In this document: positions 33,475 through 42,540 of the stretch, in pieces
How the letters are laid out: every line of letters starts with the position of its first letter
Position numbering within the stretch: the stretch's first letter is position 1
Origin: Acidobacteriaceae bacterium KBS 83
GTDB taxonomy: Bacteria > Acidobacteriota > Terriglobia > Terriglobales > Acidobacteriaceae
DNA: 64,000 nt
Assembly: GCA_000381585.1 (NCBI GenBank)
Contig: KB906733.1
Span: 821,378 to 885,377 of the forward strand
Direction: 5' to 3'
The notes under the pieces: model-generated
Databases searched by the model: none
What the model saw: only the letters and a program-made list of their open reading frames with translations
Told to the model about the DNA's origin: nothing
Made by a program: the position numbers and the translations under genes

Positions 33475-34521
33475 TTACACTGACGGGCCCGGGTTCTTGG
33501 TTGATTTGCTGGCCGCTGTCTTTACCGGCGCTTTTTTCGCGGCGCTCTTCTTCGCGGTTGTCGAAGCAGCAGCTTTGGTTACTGGTTTGCCTGAAAGGAA
33601 AGAGGACCAGACAAAGCCGCCAGCGGTGGTTCCCGCATGCTGTTGTGCTTTCTCGACAGCCATCTCGGCCACGGCATCCACGATCCAGCGGAAGTTTGTT
33701 TCGCCGACGGAATGGACGTCTGCGTCAGGCGCCGGGTTCATAAAGTCGATGGCGTAAGGGACGCCGTCCTCGACGGCGAACTCTACGGTGTTCAGGTCAT
33801 AGCCGAGCGCGCGGCACAGCGTCAGCGCGTCGCGCTCCACGCGAGTGAGCAGCTCGGGAGGGTACGTCGGAGGATCCTTCACATAACGCTCGTGAAATGG
33901 ACGCCGCGGATCGTACGGCATGATGTGGACCTTCTTCTGATTGATAACGTAGCAGCGGAAGTACTCCTGGAATTTGACTGCGCTCTGCAGCGTCATGCAT
34001 AGATCGCCGGTCTGGTCGTAGGCCTGGAAGAACTGCTCCCAGTTGTGCACGTGATAGACATCGCGCCATCCGCCGCCATCGAAGGGCTTCAGGAATGCAG
34101 GGAAGCCGACGTACTCGAAGATGCCCTTCCAGTCGAGCGGGTACTCGAGATTGCGCATTGAGCGATCTGTCGTTCCGGCAGGGTACTGCTTGTGCGGCAG
34201 CAGAACCGTATGCGGCACGGCGACACCGAGCTTGCGGGCGAGGGCGTAGTTAAAGAACTTGTCATCTGCCGACCACCAGAAGGGGTTGTTGATCACGATG
34301 GTCCCGGTGAGTGCAGCGTTCTTTAGAAAGCCGCGGTAGAAGGGGATGTCGTGCGAGATGCGGTCCACGATGACGGCGTATCCGCTGGGGGCCGCCTCGT
34401 GCACGCCGCCGACCTGCACGGACTCGGCAACGATGTCAGGAAGTTTCATTGCGTTAATGCGCTCGACCAGAGCCCCGGGGAAGGTGTTCTCCATGCCGTA
34501 CAACACGCCAATTTTCTTCAT
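33475..34521 (-). CDS. ATP-grasp ligase with a Lys/Ala-rich C-terminal tail
   Basis: A protein of 348 residues. D-Ala-D-Ala-ligase-like order: MKKIGVLYGMENTFPGALVE at the start, a loop PFWWSADDKFFNYALARKLG, ATP-binding Lys in AFLKPFDGGGWRDVY, and metal-binding YAIDFMNPAPDADVHSVGE. After about residue 310 there is a disordered tail of Lys, Ala and Thr (TTAKKSAAKKAPVKTAASKS) like those on histone-like proteins; it could bind nucleic acid or an acidic partner. Third ATP-grasp-type gene of the cluster. It is preceded by 92 bp from the esterase gene upstream. Confidence 0.85.
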   Translation of the reverse strand: MKKIGVLYGMENTFPGALVERINAMKLPDIVAESVQVGGVHEAAPSGYAVIVDRISHDIPFYRGFLKNAALTGTIVINNPFWWSADDKFFNYALARKLGVAVPHTVLLPHKQYPAGTTDRSMRNLEYPLDWKGIFEYVGFPAFLKPFDGGGWRDVYHVHNWEQFFQAYDQTGDLCMTLQSAVKFQEYFRCYVINQKKVHIMPYDPRRPFHERYVKDPPTYPPELLTRVERDALTLCRALGYDLNTVEFAVEDGVPYAIDFMNPAPDADVHSVGETNFRWIVDAVAEMAVEKAQQHAGTTAGGFVWSSFLSGKPVTKAAASTTAKKSAAKKAPVKTAASKSTKNPGPSV

Positions 34522-34613
34522 TTCTGCTCCTTCCTTCGCGGGTTCCCGTTTGCGTTCACGTCCTGCTCCCTTCGCAGCGGGATTTGCTCACCGTGTCTGT
34601 AACGATCATTCCA

Positions 34614-35366
34614 TCATAGGTAAACATTCATCATGCGCTGCCAAGTGGGCCAGTCGTGGCTGTTCCAAGTGTCCCAGACTGCGAGCTGGTGGTGGACACC
34701 GCGGAAGCCCAGCAAGTGGGAGAGGCGCTGGTTCTGGGGCAGGCACTGGTCATCCCAGCCGGTGGCCAGCACATACGTGTTTTGCCGGTAGCGCTCGATA
34801 TACCAGGGATCGTTCATGTTCGCCAGGTAGTGCGGCGGCATGTTGAAGTAGACGTCCTGATCGTAGTAGCCGTGCAGGAAGTTCGTGATGTCGAAGGCGC
34901 CCGACATCGAGAGGAAGCCGGTAAAGACGTCCGGGTGACGGAGAGCGATGTTCACGGCGTGGTAGCCGCCAAAGCTGCAGCCGAGGCTGATGAGGTGGCT
35001 GTCACCGTTCTTGAGCCGGACCAGCGACAGCACCTCGTTCAGGATGTATTCCTGATACTGGATCTGACGTGCGATTCGCCAGCGCGGCGGCACGTTGCGG
35101 TTGTACCAGCTCTCGGAGTCAAGTGAATCCACGCAATAGAGCTGGATCTCGCCGTTGTCGATCTTGTGACCGATCGAGCCCACCATGCCGCGGTCCTCGA
35201 ACTCATAGAAGCGCGCCTGTGAGCTGGGAAAGACGATCGTCGGAACGCCACTGTGTCCAAAGACAAGCAGCTCCATGTCCCGGCCAAGACGTTCTGAATA
35301 CCACTTGTGATATTCGCGATTCATGCCTGCTGGCTCCGGATGCCTGCCCTTGATAGGCTCAATCAC
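34614..35366 (-). CDS. alpha/beta hydrolase, esterase family (COG4947-like)
   Basis: A protein of 250 residues without signal peptide. The nucleophile elbow is LGCSFGGYHAVNIALRHP; the His is probably in WNSHDWPTWQRMM near the end; an early strand reads LLVFGHSGVPTIVFPSSQA. This small esterase type often travels with ATP-grasp genes. It could hydrolyse an ester or amide of the cluster's product or act as a transferase. It appears to be the first gene of the minus-strand cluster and is divergent from the next hydrolase with 80 bp between. Confidence 0.8.
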   Translation of the reverse strand: MIEPIKGRHPEPAGMNREYHKWYSERLGRDMELLVFGHSGVPTIVFPSSQARFYEFEDRGMVGSIGHKIDNGEIQLYCVDSLDSESWYNRNVPPRWRIARQIQYQEYILNEVLSLVRLKNGDSHLISLGCSFGGYHAVNIALRHPDVFTGFLSMSGAFDITNFLHGYYDQDVYFNMPPHYLANMNDPWYIERYRQNTYVLATGWDDQCLPQNQRLSHLLGFRGVHHQLAVWDTWNSHDWPTWQRMMNVYL

Positions 35367-35446
35367 AGGAAATCCGCTGCTACTGTAGCAGAGCCGCGGG
35401 CAGGTGCCCGAGCTGATGCAGGATTCGCGAACTTCAGGGAGACGCG

Positions 35447-36361
35447 TTGTACGAAACAGAGCAGCTTACTCTTGAGCCATCGAATTTGAAAACACTTACC
35501 CCGACCGCCCCGCCAGCAGAAAGAGAATACGAGAGTTCGGCTTCCGACGCCGGACTGGAGCCGGTCAGCTTTGAAGACGCCGTCCTGGTTGGCGGCAGCC
35601 AGCGCCTGCGTCTGCACCGGCAATTTGGCTCGGCGTTTCTTCCGGCACGGCGGGATGTCATCATCGCTTTGCCTCCGGACTACTTCCGCTCCGAGCGGCG
35701 ATACCCGGTGCTCTATCTTCAGGACGGGCAGAACCTCTTCGACCCGACGACAAGCTTTATCAAGGAAAGTTTCTGGGATGTGCAGACGACCACCGACCGG
35801 CTGATCGGCGAGGCCGCCATAGAGCCGCTCATCGTCGTGGGGATCTACAACACCGGCATCACCCGGATGGAAGAATACACGCCGATGCGCGATCGCAACC
35901 TGGGCGGGGGCAAGGCGAATCTTTATGGCCGGTTGATGGTGGAGGAGTTGAAGCCATGGGTGGACCGGAACTATCGCACACTTGACGGACCCGCACACAC
36001 AGGCGTCGGAGGTTCGTCGCTGGGCGGACTGGTATCGCTCTATCTCGGCCTGACCTGGCCACAGGTCTTCGGACGGTTGGCGGTGCTTTCGCCGTCCGTG
36101 TGGTGGGCGCGCGGCGAGATGCTGCAGTATGTGCGCCGAACCCGGCCGGAACCGCGACCGCGTATCTGGCTGGATGTGGGTCTTGGCGAAGGACCGGTGA
36201 TGATCAAGAAGTGCGATGAGCTGCATCGCCTGCTCGAGCGGCGCGGCTGGCGCGAAGGCACCGAAATGCGATATCTCCGCGTGCCGGGAGCTCGTCATAA
36301 CGAGGACGCATGGGCCAAGCGGGTCGATCCGCTGCTCCACTTTCTCTTTCCTGTGAAGTAA
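35447..36361 (+). CDS. alpha/beta hydrolase of the enterochelin-esterase-like family
   Basis: A protein of 304 residues. The start is TTG 35447, supported by AGGGAG a few bases upstream and lack of an in-frame ATG before the conserved core. Conserved text: RDVIIALPPDYFRSERRYPV, VLYLQDGQNLFD, nucleophile in GVGGSSLGGLVSLYLGL, and His in VPGARHNEDAWAKR. Homologues cleave siderophore or carbohydrate esters. It faces away from the ligase operon but shares its promoter region, so it probably belongs to the same pathway. Confidence 0.82.
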   Translation: MYETEQLTLEPSNLKTLTPTAPPAEREYESSASDAGLEPVSFEDAVLVGGSQRLRLHRQFGSAFLPARRDVIIALPPDYFRSERRYPVLYLQDGQNLFDPTTSFIKESFWDVQTTTDRLIGEAAIEPLIVVGIYNTGITRMEEYTPMRDRNLGGGKANLYGRLMVEELKPWVDRNYRTLDGPAHTGVGGSSLGGLVSLYLGLTWPQVFGRLAVLSPSVWWARGEMLQYVRRTRPEPRPRIWLDVGLGEGPVMIKKCDELHRLLERRGWREGTEMRYLRVPGARHNEDAWAKRVDPLLHFLFPVK

Positions 36362-36380
36362 CGTCGGCTAGCATAGATGG

Positions 36381-37055
36381 ATGACAAATGTTTCCGCGCA
36401 GGCCCTGCTGTTCGACTTGGACGGTGTGCTGATCAACTCCATCCCCGCGGTGGAGAGGGTATGGTCGCGGTGGGCCGAAGAACGCGGCTTCAACGTGGAG
36501 GAGGTGCTGCATCGCGCGCATGGACGCCCCAGCATCGAAACCCTGCGTTACCTGCTGCCCGACGCCGACCATGAAGCTGAGAATTGCCTTGTGGAACAGG
36601 CGGAGATTGAGGATGTCGCTGACATTGTGCCTCTGCCAGGGGTGTTAGAGCTGCTGGCAGCGCTGCCGAGCGACCGTTGGGCCATCGTGACCTCCTGCAC
36701 GCGTCCGCTGGCAGAAGTACGGATACGCGCCGCGGGGCTGCCGAAGCCGGGGCTCTTCATCACGTCGAACGACATCCAGCGTGGCAAACCCGATCCCGAG
36801 CCATATCAGAAGGGGGCGGCGGGGTTGGGCTTCGCACCGGAAGAATGCATTGTCATAGAGGATGCTCTTGCCGGGATTGCGTCCGGCAGGAATGCCGGCT
36901 CGCGGGTGATCGCGTTCACAACCACTGCCTCCATCACGGACCTGGTGGCCGCGAAGCCTGACTGGATCCTGCAAGGCTGCTCCGCGATCCGGCTTGAGGC
37001 AATGCATCCCGAACTGAAGTTGGCGCTTAAAGAAGTCACGGTCGACGCTCGCTAG
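36381..37055 (+). CDS. HAD-superfamily phosphatase (phosphoglycolate/sugar-phosphatase type)
   Basis: A protein of 224 residues with all four HAD motifs: LLFDLDGVLINS (nucleophile Asp), TSCTRPLAEVR (motif II Thr/Ser), GKPDPEPYQKGAAGLG (Lys) and IVIEDALAGI (acidic pair). The cap insertion after motif I marks subclass I. The sequence is close to glycerol-3-phosphatase/beta-phosphoglucomutase-like enzymes; the substrate is unknown. It starts 19 bases after the esterase stop, so it may be co-transcribed and may dephosphorylate a pathway intermediate. Confidence 0.88.
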   Translation: MTNVSAQALLFDLDGVLINSIPAVERVWSRWAEERGFNVEEVLHRAHGRPSIETLRYLLPDADHEAENCLVEQAEIEDVADIVPLPGVLELLAALPSDRWAIVTSCTRPLAEVRIRAAGLPKPGLFITSNDIQRGKPDPEPYQKGAAGLGFAPEECIVIEDALAGIASGRNAGSRVIAFTTTASITDLVAAKPDWILQGCSAIRLEAMHPELKLALKEVTVDAR

Positions 37056-37128
37056 TCCTGCGCGGAGCCCAGCTGCCGTCGCTTATGATTCCATCGTCCA
37101 GGTGAGGCTGCCTGGATAAGGTGCCTCG

Positions 37129-38205
37129 ATGGCGACGACGGGACTTACGCACGAACTTCGACGCGTGACCTGGGATGCAGCGGAGTGGCGCGCGAGCCTG
37201 CTCTGCCTTCCGGCGATCGCCATCGCGTTGGCTGCGCCACTGGCTGTTGGGCACCGGTACGCTGCGCTTGTGATGGCCGGCAGCGCGCAGTCCGTGGGAT
37301 TCGGGGCGTTTCAACGGCCTCTGTGGTTTCGCGGCGGTCCGATGGTGCTGGCGACGCTGGGTATGGCGCTCTCCGCGGCGGTAGGTGAGCTTGCCGCGAA
37401 CCATCCCTGGGTGCTGTTGGCCCTGGTGACCTTCTGGGCTTTCTGTTACGGAATGTCGGGCTCCATCAGCTCGCCGGCGTCGTGGGTGGGGCAGCAGTGC
37501 TGCATCTTCCTGATTGTGTCGAGTGCAGTGCGGGGAACGCCGCATGGCGCTGCGATACGAGCGGCAGGCGTATTGATGGGCGGCTGCCTGCAGTTTCTCT
37601 GCATCATGATGCTCTGGCGCTTCTTCCCGCCTGCCCGCACGACGTATTCCGATCCGGCCCTGCACACGCCGGGCTGGCAGCGGCGTGCCGTGGTGTCGAA
37701 CCTTACCTTCCACTCAGCGACGTTTCGCTACGCGTTGCTCTTAGCGCTGACCGGCCTGGTTGCGCAGGGCACTGCGCAATTGCTGCACTTTCAGAACGCC
37801 TACTGGATTCCGATGACCGCGCTCATCATCATGAAACCGGACCTGCTGCTGACCAATGCGCGTTCGATTGCGCGGCTCGGAGGCACATTCGTCGGAGCGG
37901 CCGTGGCAACGCTTATCGCGATGACTCTGCGGCCAGACGGGATCTGGTTGAGTATGCTGATCGTCGTTTCGATGTATCTGGCATACGCGCTGCAGAATGT
38001 GAATTACGCGCTGTATGCGATCCCGCTGACCAGCTATATCGCCTTTATCCTGGCTGTCGCCCGAACGCCGGAGGCCAGCACGGCGGAGCATCGTGTGATC
38101 GCAACGGCCATCGCCGGCGGAGTGGCTATGGTGATCCATGCGCTGTATGTGCGGGAAGAGTTGCAGCGTGTCGCACGTACATTTCTTCCAAGAGCAACGA
38201 CGTGA
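37129..38205 (+). CDS. FUSC-family (fusaric acid resistance-like) membrane protein
   Basis: A protein of 358 residues with about ten hydrophobic segments in two blocks (about 20-160 and 200-345), the internal duplication usual for FUSC proteins. The second block begins FRYALLLALTGLVAQGTAQL and carries YWIPMTALIIMKPDL and RLGGTFVGAAVATLIAM, which are the conserved FUSC_2 motifs. FUSC proteins are thought to be efflux components for aromatic acids. No partner membrane-fusion protein is adjacent. Confidence 0.85.
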   Translation: MATTGLTHELRRVTWDAAEWRASLLCLPAIAIALAAPLAVGHRYAALVMAGSAQSVGFGAFQRPLWFRGGPMVLATLGMALSAAVGELAANHPWVLLALVTFWAFCYGMSGSISSPASWVGQQCCIFLIVSSAVRGTPHGAAIRAAGVLMGGCLQFLCIMMLWRFFPPARTTYSDPALHTPGWQRRAVVSNLTFHSATFRYALLLALTGLVAQGTAQLLHFQNAYWIPMTALIIMKPDLLLTNARSIARLGGTFVGAAVATLIAMTLRPDGIWLSMLIVVSMYLAYALQNVNYALYAIPLTSYIAFILAVARTPEASTAEHRVIATAIAGGVAMVIHALYVREELQRVARTFLPRATT

Positions 38206-38260
38206 TCTGCCTCTTTTGCCTCAGCGAACCGGCCGGCGGCGGAGACGGCCGGTCCTGACA

Positions 38261-40090
38261 TCAGTAACGGCGAATGCTGTTGCGGGGATACCAGGTAAGC
38301 TGCATAGAAATGCTGGTGTTGCTTTGCGCGGAGGTGTCTCCGTTGATGAGATAGGGAGCTTTCCAGCGCTCGTATTGAAGCCAGGCATTCAATTCGACGT
38401 TTTTGCTCAGCCGCTTCACTGCGTTGAACGCGAAGTCGTTCTGCGTGGTCCCCGAGGGAACAAAGTCCTTAGGGGTTTTCACGTTCCGGTACTGGAACTC
38501 CAGCCACTCGTTGCCGCTCAGGCTATAGGTGAGCCATGCCTGGCCGCCCTTCGCTTCGCGGCCGATCCAGTCACCGAAGACATAACCCTTGCTGGTATAT
38601 GCCTGCCGCTGCACGGCCTCCCAGTACATGAAGCTGCCGCCGAAGCTGCGTGCCGTGGGCGGATCCGTGGAAGCGGCTTCTGCTCGCAGAGACAACTTGG
38701 GTGCGCCGGGAAAATGGGAGAGGTAGAGACCCGGCCGAATCGCCGCACGCCGGGGAGCGCTGAGCGGCGTGACGTCGTCGTGCGATTCGGAATCGGTGTA
38801 GAGGGTAAACCAGTTGCGCACGAATGGCAGGCGATAGGAGAAGTTGAAGGCGGAGAAACGCGCGCCGGGATCATCGCGGCCATTCTTCTCGGGGACGGTC
38901 GTGTCATTGATATCGAAGAAGCCTTTGAGAAAGGTGTGCCACGTGACGGGCTGATGGCCGGCGCCGCCGAAGATGATGGTACGTTCGAAGCCGAACTCGA
39001 AATTGGAGGTGGGTTTGAAGCTGAAGCCCTCCGAATGGGTGTAGACACCGTTGTAAGCGGTGTGTCCCTGCAGGCTGCCGTACATGAAGTCGTAACGGAT
39101 CGGCCCCAGAACGCGCGAGACATAAGGGATGTGCAGCGGCTCCACGCGATCGATGCGGATCGAGTAGATGTTTTCGGCGTTGTTGCTGTAGCCCATCCCG
39201 CCACCGCGCCCAGGTCCAAACCATTCATCGCTTTTGCCGATAGAAATCTCATTGTTGGCGAAATTTGCCGCGAGATAGGCCTCCTGAATCCGGAAAGTGT
39301 TGACGGCCAGTAGGGTCTCGCCGAAGGGCAGTGTCGGGTTGTAGTAGGTGAGGGGCAGGACTTCGTCCTGAAAAGTGAAGTGACCGGCTACCTCTGCTGA
39401 GTATCCGGTTAGAGCGGGGGCGTGCTGATACTCACCACGAAAATATCCGGAGTAGCGGCCCAGAGTGCTGCGTAAGCTGAACCCTGTGATGTTGTTGAAG
39501 CCCTCCGCGTAGGGCCGGCCATAATCGTTCACGATGGTCAGGCCGGCATGGTAGCTATCGCGCAGCGGCTGACCGGTGATGCCAAGCATCCGTGTGTAGA
39601 CCGATGCAATTTCGGAATAGCCGCGATGTGCGTCGACGGGGATCTCAAGATCGGGAGCGAGTTCCCGGCTCAGTGCGCTGTAGATCTCTTTGGCTTCGTC
39701 GCTATCGCTATTGTAGATCTTGCCTGCCGACGCATCCAGCATGTGGGCGACGCTAGTGCGTGTGTACGGCCGCATGCCCAGAAATAGCGTGTCGATGAAT
39801 CCGAGCGAGTAGAGCCGCATGATCTCGGGATACATCCAACTGTCCAGCGGGATGTAGGTGGATCCCAGGCTGCCGGAGTAGCGCACCGGTCTGGGCGGTA
39901 TGGTGCGAGTGAATTGGACTGGAGGCTCGGACGCCGGCGGGGACTGTGGAGAGGGAGCCGACTGGACGGCTGGAGGGGCCGCGGTGGGCGGTGCATCCGA
40001 TTGCGCGGGGGTGACGCTTTGACCAGCGACGGAGATCGAAGATAACAGACCGATAGCAATGAGTTGTGGGAGACGGAGGACTGAATGCAT
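38261..40090 (-). CDS. capsule assembly Wzi-like outer-membrane beta-barrel protein
   Basis: A protein of 609 residues with a signal peptide (1-23), a Pro/Ala-rich stretch (about 28-70) and then a domain with GSTYIPLDSWMYPEIMRLYS typical of this family. A series of alternating strands up to the C-terminus (for example NNEISIGKSDEWFGPGRGGG) forms the barrel. Wzi binds capsule or exopolysaccharide at the outer membrane. No other capsule genes are next to it, though an acyltransferase follows, so a role in surface-glycan display is inference. Confidence 0.82.
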   Translation of the reverse strand: MHSVLRLPQLIAIGLLSSISVAGQSVTPAQSDAPPTAAPPAVQSAPSPQSPPASEPPVQFTRTIPPRPVRYSGSLGSTYIPLDSWMYPEIMRLYSLGFIDTLFLGMRPYTRTSVAHMLDASAGKIYNSDSDEAKEIYSALSRELAPDLEIPVDAHRGYSEIASVYTRMLGITGQPLRDSYHAGLTIVNDYGRPYAEGFNNITGFSLRSTLGRYSGYFRGEYQHAPALTGYSAEVAGHFTFQDEVLPLTYYNPTLPFGETLLAVNTFRIQEAYLAANFANNEISIGKSDEWFGPGRGGGMGYSNNAENIYSIRIDRVEPLHIPYVSRVLGPIRYDFMYGSLQGHTAYNGVYTHSEGFSFKPTSNFEFGFERTIIFGGAGHQPVTWHTFLKGFFDINDTTVPEKNGRDDPGARFSAFNFSYRLPFVRNWFTLYTDSESHDDVTPLSAPRRAAIRPGLYLSHFPGAPKLSLRAEAASTDPPTARSFGGSFMYWEAVQRQAYTSKGYVFGDWIGREAKGGQAWLTYSLSGNEWLEFQYRNVKTPKDFVPSGTTQNDFAFNAVKRLSKNVELNAWLQYERWKAPYLINGDTSAQSNTSISMQLTWYPRNSIRRY

Positions 40091-40157
40091 GCGCTGCAGG
40101 CATTGTCTCGTATTCGTGCCGAAAAGGCACAGCCCTTGCTCGCGATGCAGCCGATGG

Positions 40158-41333
40158 TTACTGATTTGCCAGTCCGAGGTCGCGGGGGAAGAGCTTGGGC
40201 TCTATCCAGTTTCGTATCGCCGCCGTTCGAGACTCGAAAAGCAGATAGAGCCCGTAGCAGTAGAGCCAGATGACGACGAACCAGCCAGCGAGCTCGAGGC
40301 AATGGAGGGCGGTTGGCAGCCCTCGAACCCCGATCCATGCCTCGAGCAATATAAGCACCGGCAGGTGATTTGCGTAAAGCGTGTATGTTGGCGCAGCGAT
40401 TCCATGTGCGAACTTTTTATACCGAGGGCGCGCAGGATTGGCATGCAAAATGGCATACAGCACAAAGCTGAAGAGGATGCCCGTGATCAAGTCCGCTCCG
40501 ATAGCCTGAGCGGTTGTCAGTCCCGGTGTGGACCGGCTGAAGGCGATCACAATAAATGCAAGGAAGACCAGCGTCGATGCGACCAGTAATACTCTCCGAC
40601 CACGAGCAGCCAGGTTCATTCGCGGCAACATGTAGATGCCGAGGCCGAGAAACCAAAGCGGCGCCAGTACCATGATCCTGAATCCGGAAAACCAGGCAAT
40701 AACAAGGAGCAGCGCGGCCAGCCCAACCCGTAGCCACAAACGCGTTGTGCGAAGTGCAGCTGTCACAAGCAGGCCAAAGAGGACGTAATACCAAAACTCG
40801 TTCGCCAGACTCCACAGAACGGCGTTGGTCCCGAAGTTGGGAACCAGTATTCCCTGAACGAAAGCTGCATTTCCGATCAGGGTTAGCCAGCTCAGGTCGA
40901 TGGGACCGGTGAGCCATGCTGCCGTGTAAAGCGGAGATGCCAGCGTGTGCTTTCCCAGCGAGTCCCACAGGAGTCCCAGCAATAAAGCAGGCAGCAGGAC
41001 AATTTCGAGGCGGAGGACCCGGTGCAATAGGTAGCGAGGGAAGGACCATTCGCGCTTCTGGACCGAGCGAACTCCGCTTGAACCTACAAGAAATCCACTG
41101 AGCACAAAGAAGACGATGACCGCCGGACGCCCGAATTTCGCCAGCAGGTAGACGGCCGCCGTCAGCGGGGAGTGCATTGACGTTGCAGGCCAATCGACGA
41201 GAAGCTGCGTTCGCAGGTGCTGGAAGGCAACCGCACACGCAGCGAGTCCTCGAACGAGGTCAAGATGGGCTGAAGCAGCCTTGCTCAGATTTCGCGTGAC
41301 CGGGGCTGTTGTCAGCTCTGCGGCGGGGATCAA
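40158..41333 (-). CDS. acyltransferase 3 family membrane protein (OafA-like)
   Basis: A protein of 391 residues with about ten membrane helices. The catalytic motif region is HLDLVRGLAACAVAFQHLRT with the conserved His; VIVFFVLSGFLVGSSGVRSV follows as in the family. Start is TTG 41333 with GGAG upstream; no ATG fits before the core. Acyltransferase-3 proteins move acetyl or other acyl groups to sugars in O-antigen, capsule or lipids. It sits upstream of the Wzi-like gene (67 bp), which suggests modification of the same surface glycan. Confidence 0.85.
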   Translation of the reverse strand: MIPAAELTTAPVTRNLSKAASAHLDLVRGLAACAVAFQHLRTQLLVDWPATSMHSPLTAAVYLLAKFGRPAVIVFFVLSGFLVGSSGVRSVQKREWSFPRYLLHRVLRLEIVLLPALLLGLLWDSLGKHTLASPLYTAAWLTGPIDLSWLTLIGNAAFVQGILVPNFGTNAVLWSLANEFWYYVLFGLLVTAALRTTRLWLRVGLAALLLVIAWFSGFRIMVLAPLWFLGLGIYMLPRMNLAARGRRVLLVASTLVFLAFIVIAFSRSTPGLTTAQAIGADLITGILFSFVLYAILHANPARPRYKKFAHGIAAPTYTLYANHLPVLILLEAWIGVRGLPTALHCLELAGWFVVIWLYCYGLYLLFESRTAAIRNWIEPKLFPRDLGLANQ

Positions 41334-41525
41334 TCATTCACTCCATCGGCTCCAGAGGTTCGTGATTCCAAAAGAACCGGTGAAGTCAGTATGGCATTGC
41401 TGCCGGTGGCGAGTGGCGGGGTGGCCGAAAGCAGGTGGCCGGCGTCTAAGACGGTGTACCGAGAGCTGTTGCAAGACCGCGAAAACAGGATCGGGATCGC
41501 CCGGATGATCATCGAGTAGCGAGAG

Positions 41526-42485
41526 ATGGGGAAACGAAGAGGCATTGGCCGATGGGCCGAGATCAGGCGCAGACTGCGGTACACGGGGCATCTGCTCTGG
41601 CGGTCGGCTGTGACGCCTATGCGCGGTACGCCCAGACGGCCACAACTGGTAGGGCCGGATGAGCTTGGCATCACGTTTATTGGCCATTCGTCGTTTCTGG
41701 TGCAGGTCGCGGGACAAAATCTGCTTTTCGATCCGGTCTTCTCCACCTGGCTGATCCTGCTGAGACGCCAGCGGCGTGCCGGTGTGCAAGTGCGCAATCT
41801 TCCACCGATCCACATGGTTTTGCTGTCACATGCGCACATGGACCACCTCGATCGCTCCTCGTTGCGGCGCGTGATCCGCGCGACGCGCAGGCGTACCGGC
41901 CGTGCCCCTGCGGTGGTGGTTCCAACCGATGTAGCCGACGTAGTCCGCCGTCTCGGCTTCTCCAAAGTTATCGAGCTCGAATGGTGGGAGAAATATGCGG
42001 CGGGTGACCTCACCATCACTCACACGCCGGCAAAGCACTGGGGCACGCGCTGGATCATGGACGGCCATCGCGGATATGGCGGTTACCTGGTGGAAGGTGG
42101 CGCGCGACGGCTTTACTATGCCGGCGATACGGCATACTTCGCGGGCTTTCACGAGATCGGCGCCCGCCTGCAGCCGGAAGTCGCGCTGCTCCCGATCGGT
42201 GCCTACACGCCTGACAGCTACCGCGCCGTGCATACCAGTCCGGAAGATGCACTGCGCGCTTTTGAGGACCTCGGAGCGGGATGCATGGTACCGATGCACT
42301 ATGGGACCTTCTGGCTGTCTGAGGAGCCTCTGGACGAGCCGTTGCCGCGACTGCTCGCGTCTGCGAAGCGGATGGGACTGAGCGACCGGATTGCGGTGGT
42401 CAGGGAGGGTGAAACGCGAGTTTTCAGAAGAGCCAGGCAATCGTTCGAGGACCGTCAGGCGGAGAGCGCGACGTCCGCGCGATGA
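41526..42485 (+). CDS. metallo-beta-lactamase-fold hydrolase (NAPE-PLD/UlaG-like)
   Basis: A protein of 319 residues. The metal-binding motif is LLSHAHMDHLDRSSL, with a second His in TPAKHWGTRW, an Asp in YYAGDTAYF and a final His in PMHYGTFWL. Together with GITFIGHSSFLVQVAGQNLL these match the NAPE-PLD/UPF0173 branch, which cleaves phosphodiester or related bonds in lipids. The tail after about 300 is Arg-rich and disordered. About 190 bases upstream contain no gene. Confidence 0.88.
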   Translation: MGKRRGIGRWAEIRRRLRYTGHLLWRSAVTPMRGTPRRPQLVGPDELGITFIGHSSFLVQVAGQNLLFDPVFSTWLILLRRQRRAGVQVRNLPPIHMVLLSHAHMDHLDRSSLRRVIRATRRRTGRAPAVVVPTDVADVVRRLGFSKVIELEWWEKYAAGDLTITHTPAKHWGTRWIMDGHRGYGGYLVEGGARRLYYAGDTAYFAGFHEIGARLQPEVALLPIGAYTPDSYRAVHTSPEDALRAFEDLGAGCMVPMHYGTFWLSEEPLDEPLPRLLASAKRMGLSDRIAVVREGETRVFRRARQSFEDRQAESATSAR

Positions 42486-42540
42486 AGGTGGCTGCGCCGG
42501 CAATTACGCATCGGCCAGCTTCCTAACAGTGAGGCCGGCC

